A stretch of 10,954 nt of DNA from JAAYRG01 sp964643255 (lineage in GTDB: Bacteria; Bacillota; Clostridia; Lachnospirales; Lachnospiraceae): positions 1 through 10,954 of the forward strand of contig CAZXSM010000068.1 in NCBI GenBank assembly GCA_964643255.1, in the 5' to 3' direction. The notes beneath the pieces are model-generated. The model did no database searches. It had not been told where the DNA came from and saw only the letters and a program-made list of their open reading frames with translations. Shown here piece by piece: positions 1 through 7,426 of the stretch. The stretch's first letter is position 1. Each line of letters begins with the position of its first letter. A program made the position numbers and the translations under genes.

Positions 1-212
1 CCTGTAACGACAATATCTCCGGCTTTAGTGGAATTAATTATTGCAATGTCAGCAGCATCTTGTCCTTGACTTACATGTATTACTTTACTATAATTAGATT
101 CAAGGATGTGGCTAGTATCAACAAACATAGACACTTCTATGTTAAAATGTTTTGCAACATTTTCTATTATATGCTTTACAGGACACGCGTCTGCATCTAC
201 TAATATCTTCAT
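1..212 (-). CDS. YaiI/YqxD family protein (UPF0178/DUF188), 5' part only
   Basis: The first 70 codons are present and the rest runs off the left edge. Family members are about 150 residues, so roughly half is missing. The family pattern is clear: MKILVDADACPVK at the start, VDTSH at 31-35, GQDAADIAI at 50-58 and GDIVVT at 65-70. These Asp-rich motifs resemble the acidic active-site surface of PIN/NYN-like nuclease folds, but the biochemical role of the family is not established. The ATG at 212 is preceded by AGGAGAAGG at ideal spacing, so the start is secure. It is divergent from the ABC exporter operon and shares a 181-bp intergenic region with it. Nothing is broken in the visible part. The family call is seen in sequence; the nuclease idea is inference. 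Confidence 0.9.
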   Translation of the reverse strand, partial: MKILVDADACPVKHIIENVAKHFNIEVSMFVDTSHILESNYSKVIHVSQGQDAADIAIINSTKAGDIVVT

Positions 213-283
213 ATCCTTCTCCTTTTATAAAACATGATGAAATTTACTTGAGTTTTAAAGAAAATTGGAGTAACAATAAAGAT

Positions 284-295
284 ATTCTAGCATAC
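284..295 (-). promoter_or_regulatory. Possible extended -10 promoter for the YaiI/YqxD gene
   Basis: On the minus strand the sequence reads TATGCTAGAAT, an extended -10 (TGC) followed by TAGAAT, five of six matches to TATAAT. It lies about 70 bp upstream of the gene start. No good -35 hexamer is seen 16-18 bp upstream, so it would depend on the TGn extension. Confidence 0.35.
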
Positions 296-323
296 CTATT
301 AACTTAATAAAAGAAGTATATGG

Positions 324-352
324 CCCATTTTTATTTAGCAGTATAAAATGGG
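324..352 (+). promoter_or_regulatory. Inverted repeat in the ABC exporter leader
   Basis: CCCATTTT (324-331) and AAAATGGG (345-352) form a perfect 8-bp stem with a 13-nt loop. A short T run (357-361) follows, about 30 bp ahead of the exporter start codon. It could be an operator palindrome or a weak hairpin attenuator in the leader RNA. The B. subtilis bmrBCD operon is controlled by leader attenuation, but I see no BmrB-like leader peptide here (only a 5-codon ORF starting near 235), so that parallel is inference. Confidence 0.4.
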
Positions 353-393
353 ATAAATTTTTGTGAAAATAGAAACTTGGACTCGAGGTAGAC

Positions 394-2145
394 ATGAAAA
401 AGAAATCACTTTTAACCCCATATTTAATTAAACATAAATGGAAATATATCTTTGGTGTAATAACCTTATTTGTAGTAGACTATGTTAACCTATCTATTCC
501 TGAATATACAGGACTTATAACAGACGGGTTAGAGTCAGGCTCTATGGGCATAGACCAAGTAAGGTCAATAATAGTAAAAATATTAATAGCAGGATTAATT
601 ATAGCTATAGGAAGATTTTTATGGAGATATTTTATATTTGGTGGATCAAGAGCCATTGAATGTGAACTTCGAAATGATATGTTTAAACATTTAGAGGGGC
701 TATCAGCTAATTTTTACAATAAGAATAAAACAGGGGACTTAATGGCTCATTTTACTAATGATTTAAATGCAGTTAGAATGGCTATTGGGCCTGCAGTCGT
801 TACAACATTTGATGCTGTAGTACTAACTATATTAGTAGTTACTAAGATGATTAATCATGTTCATTTATATTTGACTATAGCAGCCGTAACACCAATGTTA
901 ATAATACTTATAGGTGGTATATTTTTTGGAAAAGAAATAGAAAAAAGATTTAAAGAAAAGCAAGAAGCATTCTCAGGTTTAAGTGACGAAGTCCAAGAGA
1001 GTATATCAGGTATAAGAGTAATAAAAGCCTTTGTACAAGAAGAAAACGATATTAATAAGTTTGCTTTATCAAATGCAAAGAATAAAGAAAAGAATCTTAG
1101 AGTTGTAAGATTAACGGCATCGGTTTTTCCTTTAATAGATGTTATTATTGGTATTTCTAGTGTAGTGACAATAATATTTGGAGGTTCCTTAACTCTTAAA
1201 GGAATAATAACAGTAGGTGATTTTGTAGCATTTACTCAATATCTTGTTATGCTTGTTTGGCCTATGATTGCAGTTGGAGATAGTATTAACTTGTTTTCAC
1301 AAGGTCTTGCATCATATAGACGAATAGAAAGTATTTTCGAGGTTGAGCCTGAGATTTATGATGATGAAAATGTTGATACATCTATAAATCATTTAGAAGG
1401 GAATATAGAATTTCGTAATTTAGACTTTAAATATAGTAGTGACTTAGCAAACACCTTAACAGATGTTTCCTTTAAAGTAAAAAAAGGAGAAACCATAGCT
1501 ATTGTTGGTCATACGGGAAGTGGTAAAAGTACTATTGCTCAGGTTTTAGTTCGCTTATATAATACTAAACCGGGTTCTGTTTTCCTAGATGACAATGATA
1601 TAAATAAGATACCTCTGAAAGTATTAAGGGAAAACATAGCTTATGTTCCACAAGAAAGCTTCTTGTTTTCTGATACTATTGGAAACAATATTGCATTTGG
1701 CTCAGAAAGTAAAGATATAGAAGATATAAAACAAGCGGCTAGAGACGCTAGTGTTCATAAAAACATTGAGGAGTTTCCTTTAGCATATGATACTGTTGTT
1801 GGAGAAAGAGGGGTAACCCTATCTGGAGGTCAAAAACAGAGGGTTTCTATAGCTAGAGCTCTTATGAAGGATTCACCTATACTGATCTTGGATGATTCCC
1901 TTTCAGCAGTAGATACTGACACTGAGGAGATAATTTTGAGAAATTTGAATAATAATAGACAAGGCAAAACTACAATTATTATTGCTCATAGAATTTCAAC
2001 CATTCAAAATGCAGATCAGATTTTAGTAATAGATAATGGAAAAATTGTTGAAAGTGGAAAACACGAAGACTTATTAGAACTTGAAGGAAATTACTTCAAA
2101 ATATATAGAAAACAGCAATTAGAAAAACAACTTAAAGCAATTTGA
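394..2145 (+). CDS. Heterodimeric ABC exporter half, YheI/BmrC-like (degenerate ATP site)
   Basis: This is a 583-residue half-transporter with an N-terminal six-helix exporter domain (about 1-310) and a C-terminal ATPase domain (about 335-575). Visible ATPase motifs are Walker A GHTGSGKST (372-380), Q-loop in YVPQES, a perfect LSGGQ signature (476-480), Walker B ILILDD with Asp501 where the catalytic Glu normally sits, and the switch His532. Asp at this place is typical of the BmrC/YheI-type partner of a heterodimer: this subunit provides the signature for the working site and the Walker motifs for the degenerate one. Substrates for this class are usually drugs, dyes or lipids moved outward across the membrane, but the specific substrate cannot be read. 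GAGGT lies 4 nt before the ATG. The partner gene starts 29 bp downstream. Confidence 0.92.
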   Translation: MKKKSLLTPYLIKHKWKYIFGVITLFVVDYVNLSIPEYTGLITDGLESGSMGIDQVRSIIVKILIAGLIIAIGRFLWRYFIFGGSRAIECELRNDMFKHLEGLSANFYNKNKTGDLMAHFTNDLNAVRMAIGPAVVTTFDAVVLTILVVTKMINHVHLYLTIAAVTPMLIILIGGIFFGKEIEKRFKEKQEAFSGLSDEVQESISGIRVIKAFVQEENDINKFALSNAKNKEKNLRVVRLTASVFPLIDVIIGISSVVTIIFGGSLTLKGIITVGDFVAFTQYLVMLVWPMIAVGDSINLFSQGLASYRRIESIFEVEPEIYDDENVDTSINHLEGNIEFRNLDFKYSSDLANTLTDVSFKVKKGETIAIVGHTGSGKSTIAQVLVRLYNTKPGSVFLDDNDINKIPLKVLRENIAYVPQESFLFSDTIGNNIAFGSESKDIEDIKQAARDASVHKNIEEFPLAYDTVVGERGVTLSGGQKQRVSIARALMKDSPILILDDSLSAVDTDTEEIILRNLNNNRQGKTTIIIAHRISTIQNADQILVIDNGKIVESGKHEDLLELEGNYFKIYRKQQLEKQLKAI

Positions 2146-2174
2146 TTAAAATAAGGCATAAAGGAATAAAACCA

Positions 2175-3935
2175 ATGGCAAAACGCAGAGAAAATGATTT
2201 CGGTAAAAGAATAAATACAAATGTTTTCAAAAGACTAATGGAATATGCAAAACCGTATTGGTATTGGATGTTAATAGCATCTATATTGGTCTTAACACTA
2301 ACAGGACTAGATTTGTATAGGCCTGTATTAGAAGGTGCCGTAATAGATGAGTTTATTACAGGTAAGAATTTTGATGTTGTAATATCGATTGCAGTAAAGT
2401 ATATTATTTTGGTAATATTGTTTTATATAGCTAATTTTACTCAGGCAATGATTTTGCAGTATATGGGTCAAAATATTATTTATAATATAAGACAGGAATT
2501 ATATACACATGTACATTCCCTATCTCTTAGATTTTTTGATATAACACCTATTGGAAAGATTGTAACAAGAATAACAAATGATGTTGAATCTTTAAATGAA
2601 ATGTATTCTAATATACTAATTAAATTATTTAGTAATAGTATTAAAATTCTAGGTCTTATAATTGTAATGTTTTATTACAACGTAAGGCTTGCTATATTTT
2701 CTTTGTCACTTCTACCATTAGTTATTGTATTAACAGTAATATTTAGAAAAGTATCAAGGGCAACGTATAGAGTAGCGAGGACTAAGCTTACTACCTTAAA
2801 TACATATTTGTCTGAACATATATCGGGAATGAAGTTTATACAAATATTTGCCAGAGAAAAAGAAAAATATAAAGAGTTTGAAACTAAGAGTTATGAATTA
2901 TATCGTGCTAACTTCAGAGAGATAATGGTATTTGCTATATTTAGACCAATAATTTATTTTATATCAGTTGCATCTCTTGCTATAATTTTAGATATAGGTA
3001 GTGTTTCTATTCTTGGAGAGGTAATTACAATTGGTACCTTATATATATTTATTACCTATATAAATGCATTTTTCCATCCCATACAGGAACTTGCCGAACA
3101 GCTAGGTACCTTACAATCTGCTTTAGCATCAGCCGAGAAAATATTTACCATATTAGACGAAGATCCTTTAATTAAAAATTATGTACAGTCAGATGAAACA
3201 CTTGATATAGAAGGAAAAATTGAGTTTGATCATGTTTGGTTTGCTTATGAAGAAGATAACTGGATTTTAAAAGATGTTAGTTTTACTATTGAACCAGGTA
3301 TGAGTGCCGCATTTGTAGGAGCTACGGGGGCTGGGAAGTCATCAATATTAAACTTAATAGGTAGATATTATGATATTCAAAAAGGGTCTATTAAAATAGA
3401 TGGAAAAGATATTAAGGATATAAATACAGACGACCTAAGAAGAGCGATTGGACAAGTCCAACAAGATGTATTTATATTTACTGGAGATATTAATACTAAT
3501 ATTAAATTGCTAGATGATAGCATAACAGATGAAGAGATAAAGAAGGCTGCTGAATATGTTAATGCAGATACCTTTATCGAAAATTTACCAAACAAATATA
3601 ATGAGCCAGTTATGGAAAGAGGGGCTACCCTTTCTTCGGGAGAAAGGCAGCTTATTTCCTTTGCAAGGACTTTAGCATATAATCCATCAATCCTTGTTTT
3701 AGATGAAGCGACTGCTAATATAGATACAGAAACTGAAAGCTTAATTCAAAATGCTCTAGTAAAACTCATGGAGGGCAGAACTACAATAATGGTTGCTCAT
3801 AGACTTTCTACTATTCAACATGCAGACAAAATATTTGTAATGCATAAGGGAGAGATTGTAGAAGCAGGAACTCATCAATATTTACTTAGCTTAGATGGTA
3901 TGTATAAAAAGCTTTATGATTTACAACTTCAGTAA
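2175..3935 (+). CDS. Heterodimeric ABC exporter half, YheH/BmrD-like (catalytic Glu partner)
   Basis: This is a 586-residue half-transporter: membrane domain about 20-320, ATPase domain about 345-580. Motifs are Walker A GATGAGKSS (382-390), Q-loop in QVQQDV, a deviant signature LSSGE (486-490), Walker B ILVLDE with catalytic Glu511, and switch His542. With the upstream gene it should make one consensus ATP site (its own Walker A/B plus the partner's LSGGQ) and one degenerate site. I chose the ATG at 2175 because AAAGGA lies about 10 nt upstream. An in-frame TTG at 2142 would add 11 residues and overlap the previous stop by 4 nt, but has no ribosome binding site. The membrane-domain coupling helices and N-terminus fit the YheH/BmrD side of the family. 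The gene is co-transcribed with its partner, and its substrate is unknown. Confidence 0.91.
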   Translation: MAKRRENDFGKRINTNVFKRLMEYAKPYWYWMLIASILVLTLTGLDLYRPVLEGAVIDEFITGKNFDVVISIAVKYIILVILFYIANFTQAMILQYMGQNIIYNIRQELYTHVHSLSLRFFDITPIGKIVTRITNDVESLNEMYSNILIKLFSNSIKILGLIIVMFYYNVRLAIFSLSLLPLVIVLTVIFRKVSRATYRVARTKLTTLNTYLSEHISGMKFIQIFAREKEKYKEFETKSYELYRANFREIMVFAIFRPIIYFISVASLAIILDIGSVSILGEVITIGTLYIFITYINAFFHPIQELAEQLGTLQSALASAEKIFTILDEDPLIKNYVQSDETLDIEGKIEFDHVWFAYEEDNWILKDVSFTIEPGMSAAFVGATGAGKSSILNLIGRYYDIQKGSIKIDGKDIKDINTDDLRRAIGQVQQDVFIFTGDINTNIKLLDDSITDEEIKKAAEYVNADTFIENLPNKYNEPVMERGATLSSGERQLISFARTLAYNPSILVLDEATANIDTETESLIQNALVKLMEGRTTIMVAHRLSTIQHADKIFVMHKGEIVEAGTHQYLLSLDGMYKKLYDLQLQ

Positions 3936-3942
3936 CAAGAAA

Positions 3943-3972
3943 GTGACGATATAATTATATAAGCTATATATT
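3943..3972 (+). promoter_or_regulatory. Possible promoter of the CAP-domain gene
   Basis: GTGACG (3943-3948, four of six to TTGACA) and TATATT (3967-3972, five of six to TATAAT) are 18 bp apart. They would start transcription near 3979, giving a leader of about 130 nt. The surrounding A/T alternation offers other -10-like hexamers (for example TATAAT at 3950), so the exact site is uncertain. Confidence 0.35.
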
Positions 3973-3976
3973 ATAT
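3949..3976. repeat. AT-only inverted repeat after the ABC operon
   Basis: A 13-nt arm (3949-3961) and a 12-nt arm (3965-3976) are complementary apart from one bulged T, with a 3-nt AGC loop. It begins 13 bp after the exporter stop codon. There is no following T run, so it is a poor intrinsic terminator. It may trim or protect the mRNA 3' end, or extrude as a cruciform. It also overlaps the possible promoter of the next gene. Confidence 0.45.
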
Positions 3977-3980
3977 TGGG

Positions 3981-4104
3981 AACAAAAGACAAAGGTACCA
4001 GTAACTGCCGTTATTGCCACAAGGCTACTATTGAAGGTCTGACTGGATAGATGTTATTCTTACTGTGCATTACAAGAACTAAGAATAAAACAAATCAGGG
4101 AGGA
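3981..4104 (+). ncRNA. Candidate structured leader RNA upstream of the CAP-domain gene
   Basis: The region between the probable transcription start and the ribosome binding site is visibly richer in G and C than its flanks and offers several helices. A 6-bp stem with one G-T pair has arms 3999-4004 and 4011-4016. GCC/GGC (4016-4018 with 4023-4025) closes an ACAA loop. CCAGT/ACTGG (3998-4002 with 4042-4046) could enclose that hairpin as an alternative to the first stem. A 9-bp stem (4054-4062 with 4080-4088) sits just before AGGGAGGA. In order, ACAAAGG (3990-3995), CACAAGGCTACT (4018-4029) and GGTCT (4036-4040) resemble the c-di-GMP-I (GEMM) core ACAAAGG...CGCAAAGCTACT...GGTCT. However, the conserved AAAC and GAAA elements and an exact CGCAAAG are missing. 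It could be a diverged riboswitch, an unrelated leader, or chance. Confidence 0.35.
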
Positions 4105-4111
4105 CAATTCA

Positions 4112-5218
4112 ATGAATAAACATTTAAGTTCAATTTTGATTGCTTTATTATCACTATTTAGTGTATATGTGGGAGTGACAGATCAAGCAAATCAAAGTGA
4201 CAGTAGACCTGTCGTAATTGAAGAAAGTGTTGAAGCTGATGGCGGTGACCTTAAGGGGTTACCAGTAGAAGAAACTGAAGAAGATACAGAATTAGATATT
4301 GACATAGAAACTGAAGAAGTAGATTTATACACTAACCTAGAGACTGAGACAGAAGTAGAAACTGACATAGATGATAAGAGAGAAACTGATATAGAAGTTG
4401 AAATTGAAGCAGAGACAGAGGCGGAAGTAGAGACAGACATAGTAACTGATAATGAAACAGAAAGTGAAACTGAAGCTGAATCAACAAGAGAAGAAAGCAT
4501 AATTAGAGAAGTAGTTAAGGCTAATTCAAATGACGAAATTAAAGAAATTTATAATGAGCTTGAATCTTGTGATGATACTACAATTTATAGTAAGGTTATT
4601 ATAAATGGAAAAGAATATAAAGATAGTAAGCCGGAAATTATTCTAAAAGACTTAGTAAATAAATATGGGAAAAATTTAAGTCGCTTAGATACTAGCCCAA
4701 GGCAAGAAAGGCCAGTTCCAACTAAGGGCCCAGTAGAAACACAAGCTCCAAGTCAGGCTCCAGTAGAAACCAAAGAGCCAACAAAACCTAATCCTGAGCC
4801 AACAACTAGACCTAGTAATAATGCACAAGCACCTAAGTCATATAACCAAAACTATGCTGATCAGGTTTTACAATTAGTTAATGTAGAACGAGTTAAGGCT
4901 GGTTTATCACAACTTACAATGAATTCAACATTAACTGATGCAGCTAATGTACGTGGAGTTGAAATAGTTAGCACATTCTCTCATACAAGACCAGATGGCA
5001 CTTCATGCTTTACAGTTTTTGATGAGTTTGGCATTAACCCAGGAGCAGCAGGGGAAAATATAGCTTATGGATATCCTTCAGCAGAATCTGTTGTAGAAGG
5101 ATGGATGAACTCTCCAGGGCATAGAGCAAATATACTTAATGGTAAATTTAATAAATTAGGTGTAGGAGTACACAAAAACGGTAATACAATATATTGGACT
5201 CAATTATTTACAAATTAA
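4112..5218 (+). CDS. Secreted CAP/SCP-domain (YkwD-like) protein with acidic Thr/Glu stalk
   Basis: This 368-residue exported protein starts with MNKH and a hydrophobic core (about 5-22), a signal peptide without a lipobox. Then come: an extremely acidic block (about 51-130), a mixed charged segment (131-195), a Pro/Thr/Glu linker (about 196-240, with PVET at 207-210 and 217-220), and a C-terminal CAP domain (about 245-368). The CAP cavity residues are all visible: His291 in SHTRPDG, Glu315 in GENIA, Glu329 in VVEGW and His337 in SPGHRANIL. CAP proteins of this type act outside the cell; their reaction is generally unknown and roles in wall, spore coat or matrix are proposed. There are only two cysteines, Cys153 and Cys299. 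AGGGAGGA lies 7 nt before the ATG. It is monocistronic, with its own leader and terminator. The stalk probably holds the domain away from the membrane or wall. Confidence 0.9.
   Translation: MNKHLSSILIALLSLFSVYVGVTDQANQSDSRPVVIEESVEADGGDLKGLPVEETEEDTELDIDIETEEVDLYTNLETETEVETDIDDKRETDIEVEIEAETEAEVETDIVTDNETESETEAESTREESIIREVVKANSNDEIKEIYNELESCDDTTIYSKVIINGKEYKDSKPEIILKDLVNKYGKNLSRLDTSPRQERPVPTKGPVETQAPSQAPVETKEPTKPNPEPTTRPSNNAQAPKSYNQNYADQVLQLVNVERVKAGLSQLTMNSTLTDAANVRGVEIVSTFSHTRPDGTSCFTVFDEFGINPGAAGENIAYGYPSAESVVEGWMNSPGHRANILNGKFNKLGVGVHKNGNTIYWTQLFTN
4262..4501 (+). repeat. Low-complexity acidic (ETE/ETD) coding repeat
   Basis: Codons 51-130 of the CAP gene form an imperfect repeat of ETE, ETD, EVE and EAE units written largely as GAAACTGA and GTAGAAACT-like DNA. 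I count 37 Asp/Glu and 14 Thr in 80 residues, with very few basic residues (Lys89, Arg90, Arg126). The coding strand is strongly purine-biased. Such tracts tend to change length by slippage, so the number of units may vary between strains. Confidence 0.75.
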
Positions 5219-5229
5219 TATATAAAAAT

Positions 5230-5263
5230 AAAAAGGACGTTTCTTAATAGAAACGTCCTTTTT
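5230..5263. terminator. Bidirectional intrinsic terminator
   Basis: This is a perfect 14-bp inverted repeat (arms 5230-5243 and 5250-5263) with a 6-nt TTAATA loop and a GGACGTTTC core. It is flanked by A and T runs, so it reads as hairpin plus U tract on both strands. It lies between the convergent CAP-domain and metallophosphoesterase genes and should end both transcripts. Confidence 0.92.
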
Positions 5264-5268
5264 ATATG

Positions 5269-6171
5269 TTATTGTAATATAGTTGTTAGAGGTAAGGGCC
5301 CTTCTAAGATGGTTTTGCCAACATATAGGTGTTTGTTAGGATCAACTAGGACTGACCATTTTATTAGTGAAATATTACCCTGGCAAATTTCTATACCTGT
5401 AATACATCTTGGGTGAACAGCGCTACCGTCGTTGAAATATAATTTGTTTTCTTTATCAGGATCTGGAAAGAATGGTCTGTGGGTATGCCCTACTATTATC
5501 ATTTGATTGTGTTCCTTGGCCCAGTCGATTAAGTTTCTTTCCACCTTGCTTCGTTTTGAGTAGTTTAAAGAGGCGCTTGTGGGATCCTTGAAGCCAATTA
5601 ACTCTAGAGGACTCCAAAGATAGCGAACTAAAAATCTGGATACTCTCCAGAAGATATCATTAAAGATATCTGCTTGGTGACCATGAGTTAAAAAAATCTT
5701 ATGTTTATTTTGACTATTATATAAGATTATTCCATTATAAAACTCAATATCATTAAATAAAGTTATATCATTTTTATCACAAGTATTATCTTTCGTAGAG
5801 CAAACCTTTTTGATGTATTTGGGGTCCCTTTTTACTATATCGTGATTGCCATATAGCATATATAGGCGATTTTCTTGATTGAACTTGGATAATAACCAAA
5901 ACACATTACTATAAGTATTAATAATGTTTTCATACACTCTGTTTTCCCATAATTCATCACCATCTCCCAATTCTATATAAGTAAAGCCATTATCATAATA
6001 ATGAGATAGGGCAGCAAAATATATATTTTGGTTATGAGCAAAATTATCACCCCAGTTACCGGTTCCCCTATGACAATCACTCATGATAATTATTTTAGAT
6101 TTAGAGTTAAATGAAACATATTTTGCAGAATTATAGGTTTTACTTAGGCGCTTTAAAGTTAATTTTGACAT
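5269..6171 (-). CDS. Metallophosphoesterase (calcineurin-like)
   Basis: This 300-residue protein has every metal-binding motif of the calcineurin-like fold in order: DCH (Asp32, His34), GDGDE (Asp70), GNHD (Asn109, His110), THGH (His163, His165) and GHTH (His229, His231). It should use two divalent metals, usually Mn or Fe, to cleave a phosphoester. The substrate is not readable; the overall layout is loosely like LpxH-type and other COG2908-like enzymes, but a Gram-positive host argues against lipid A synthesis. There is no signal peptide or membrane helix, so it should be cytoplasmic. A 45-residue insert follows the GNHD motif (about 112-157). The ATG at 6171 has AGGTG about 6 nt upstream. 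It is the second gene of a leftward pair, 17 bp after the DUF4474 gene, which suggests a joint job. Confidence 0.9.
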   Translation of the reverse strand: MSKLTLKRLSKTYNSAKYVSFNSKSKIIIMSDCHRGTGNWGDNFAHNQNIYFAALSHYYDNGFTYIELGDGDELWENRVYENIINTYSNVFWLLSKFNQENRLYMLYGNHDIVKRDPKYIKKVCSTKDNTCDKNDITLFNDIEFYNGIILYNSQNKHKIFLTHGHQADIFNDIFWRVSRFLVRYLWSPLELIGFKDPTSASLNYSKRSKVERNLIDWAKEHNQMIIVGHTHRPFFPDPDKENKLYFNDGSAVHPRCITGIEICQGNISLIKWSVLVDPNKHLYVGKTILEGPLPLTTILQ

Positions 6172-6188
6172 ATAAACACCTGAGCTCT

Positions 6189-7316
6189 TTAAACCAAATA
6201 TTGCTTTATAGTATCATAAATTGTATAAAGTGTTTTTGGTCTACCTATTTTCAATACTTCATTATAATAGTCAGGGGTTTCTTGTCTTAGATAATATAAT
6301 TTATCAATTATATCTGTAAAGGAATCAGTAGCGTTATTAAAAAGATCAACATTTCGCTCATTGTTGCCTTGCATTAAATCTACTACAAAATCAGTTTTAG
6401 TATAAGGTTCTTTTGTATAAGGGGTATCAAAGGTAACATAAGCAGACGTGTTTTTAACAAAATAATTAGTCTTGGGATAACCTGCATTTTTAAGACCTTC
6501 TATAAAGGCATCTCTCATTTGAGTGTTAGGAAAATTTATATCAATATACATGATAAGTTCTTCGGGATAAGAAAATTCTCCTAATATAAAGCTAGTTAGC
6601 CACCAATGAAGGCCCCTTCGCTTACTTAAAATTTTATTATCTTTTACTAGAGAAAACCCCATATCCAAACGATCATTGTCATCAACTGCTTGATAAAACA
6701 TACCTTTAAATAAACCAGGGATATTTATAGGATCATCACTAGTGTTATAAACTCCGATTTCTGCCCCTGTTGTAATACCATATTGACCTTTCCAAAACTC
6801 TATTAACCAATGCTTATCATTATAGTTAAAGTATATTGGCTCACAGTCATAAATCAAACTTAGGGCTGGGGCGGTTTCATCGTACAGACGACAATAACCA
6901 AATTGCCTTTGCCATGGGTGCATTATAGAGTAAAAGTCTCCCTTATCAGAGTCGTATGCAAAACCAAAGGGTTCTAATTCTTCATTTATGGAAATAAGTT
7001 TATCTAGATAACTTATGGTATCATTTATATTTCTAGAAGTATCATCATCACTAGAAGGAAGAGGGTAAGCAATATCCGTATTATTGGTTTCCTTCTTGGT
7101 ATCTTCTTTTTCAGATAAATCATTTTTGCCAAATAAATCTTTAAGATTATCTATACTTTTGAAAAGTAGTACAATTAAGATAATAATTAGAACTAGCGTT
7201 ATAATTAAAATACCTAATATGACACCAATATTTATATGAAGATTAGTAGCAGTATCACTTGTACTACTAGATAAAAAGCTTATTAAATTTGTTTTTATAA
7301 AATTAATATAATTCAT
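6189..7316 (-). CDS. Membrane-anchored DUF4474 family protein
   Basis: This is a 375-residue protein of unknown function. A short polar N-terminus is followed by one strong membrane helix (about 30-52), a charged Asp/Glu/Lys/Thr/Asn linker (53-105) and a DUF4474-type domain (about 110-300) with PFGFAYD, HPWQRQFGYCRLYDE, CEPIYF, HWLIEFWKGQYGITTGAEIG, HWWLTSF and LGEFSYPEEL. A C-terminal helical tail ends the protein. The many Trp/Tyr/His residues look like a conserved binding surface, but no catalytic site is established. Start choice: the GTG at 7331 sits directly on the AGGAG Shine-Dalgarno and cannot be used with it, so I prefer the ATG at 7316; the longer form would be 380 residues. It is the first gene of a pair with the metallophosphoesterase. 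The domain match comes from memory of the family pattern. Confidence 0.85.
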   Translation of the reverse strand: MNYINFIKTNLISFLSSSTSDTATNLHINIGVILGILIITLVLIIILIVLLFKSIDNLKDLFGKNDLSEKEDTKKETNNTDIAYPLPSSDDDTSRNINDTISYLDKLISINEELEPFGFAYDSDKGDFYSIMHPWQRQFGYCRLYDETAPALSLIYDCEPIYFNYNDKHWLIEFWKGQYGITTGAEIGVYNTSDDPINIPGLFKGMFYQAVDDNDRLDMGFSLVKDNKILSKRRGLHWWLTSFILGEFSYPEELIMYIDINFPNTQMRDAFIEGLKNAGYPKTNYFVKNTSAYVTFDTPYTKEPYTKTDFVVDLMQGNNERNVDLFNNATDSFTDIIDKLYYLRQETPDYYNEVLKIGRPKTLYTIYDTIKQYLV

Positions 7317-7387
7317 GTCTAGATATATCACTCCTGTTTATTCATTACTATATATTATTCTAGCTAAACAGAAGTTGTTACATAAAA

Positions 7388-7421
7388 ATAGGGTTAACCT
7401 AGTAAACTAGATTAACCCTAT
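7388..7421 (-). terminator. Intrinsic terminator of the oadB/oadG-like operon
   Basis: A 10-bp perfect stem (arms 7388-7397 and 7412-7421, core AGGGTTAA) is extended by an inner CTAG/CTAG stem after one C-A mismatch, with a TAAA loop. On the minus strand it is followed by a TTTTTA run. It lies 6 bp after the stop codon of the OadG-like gene and should separate that unit from the DUF4474 gene. Confidence 0.88.
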
Positions 7422-7426
7422 ATAAA

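Noticed and set aside
234..251. Five-codon ORF as a BmrB-like leader peptide for the ABC exporter
   Set aside because: It has no clear ribosome binding site, is far shorter than BmrB and is about 150 bp from the exporter.
3377..3595. Minus-strand ORF inside the second ABC gene
   Set aside because: It lies fully within a strongly conserved ATPase domain and shows no family pattern.
3981..4104. ydaO/c-di-AMP, cobalamin, TPP, SAM or c-di-GMP-II riboswitch
   Set aside because: None of their conserved core words could be found; only the partial GEMM-I-like order of short words remains.
4192..4500. Minus-strand ORF of 102 codons rich in Ser and Val
   Set aside because: It is the mirror of the purine-rich ETE repeat of the CAP gene; it has no ribosome binding site and its composition follows from the repeat.
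7361..7370. TAGCTAAACA also present at 8936-8945, upstream of both leftward units
   Set aside because: A 10-base match in such AT-rich DNA is not strong enough, and the distances to the genes and promoters differ.
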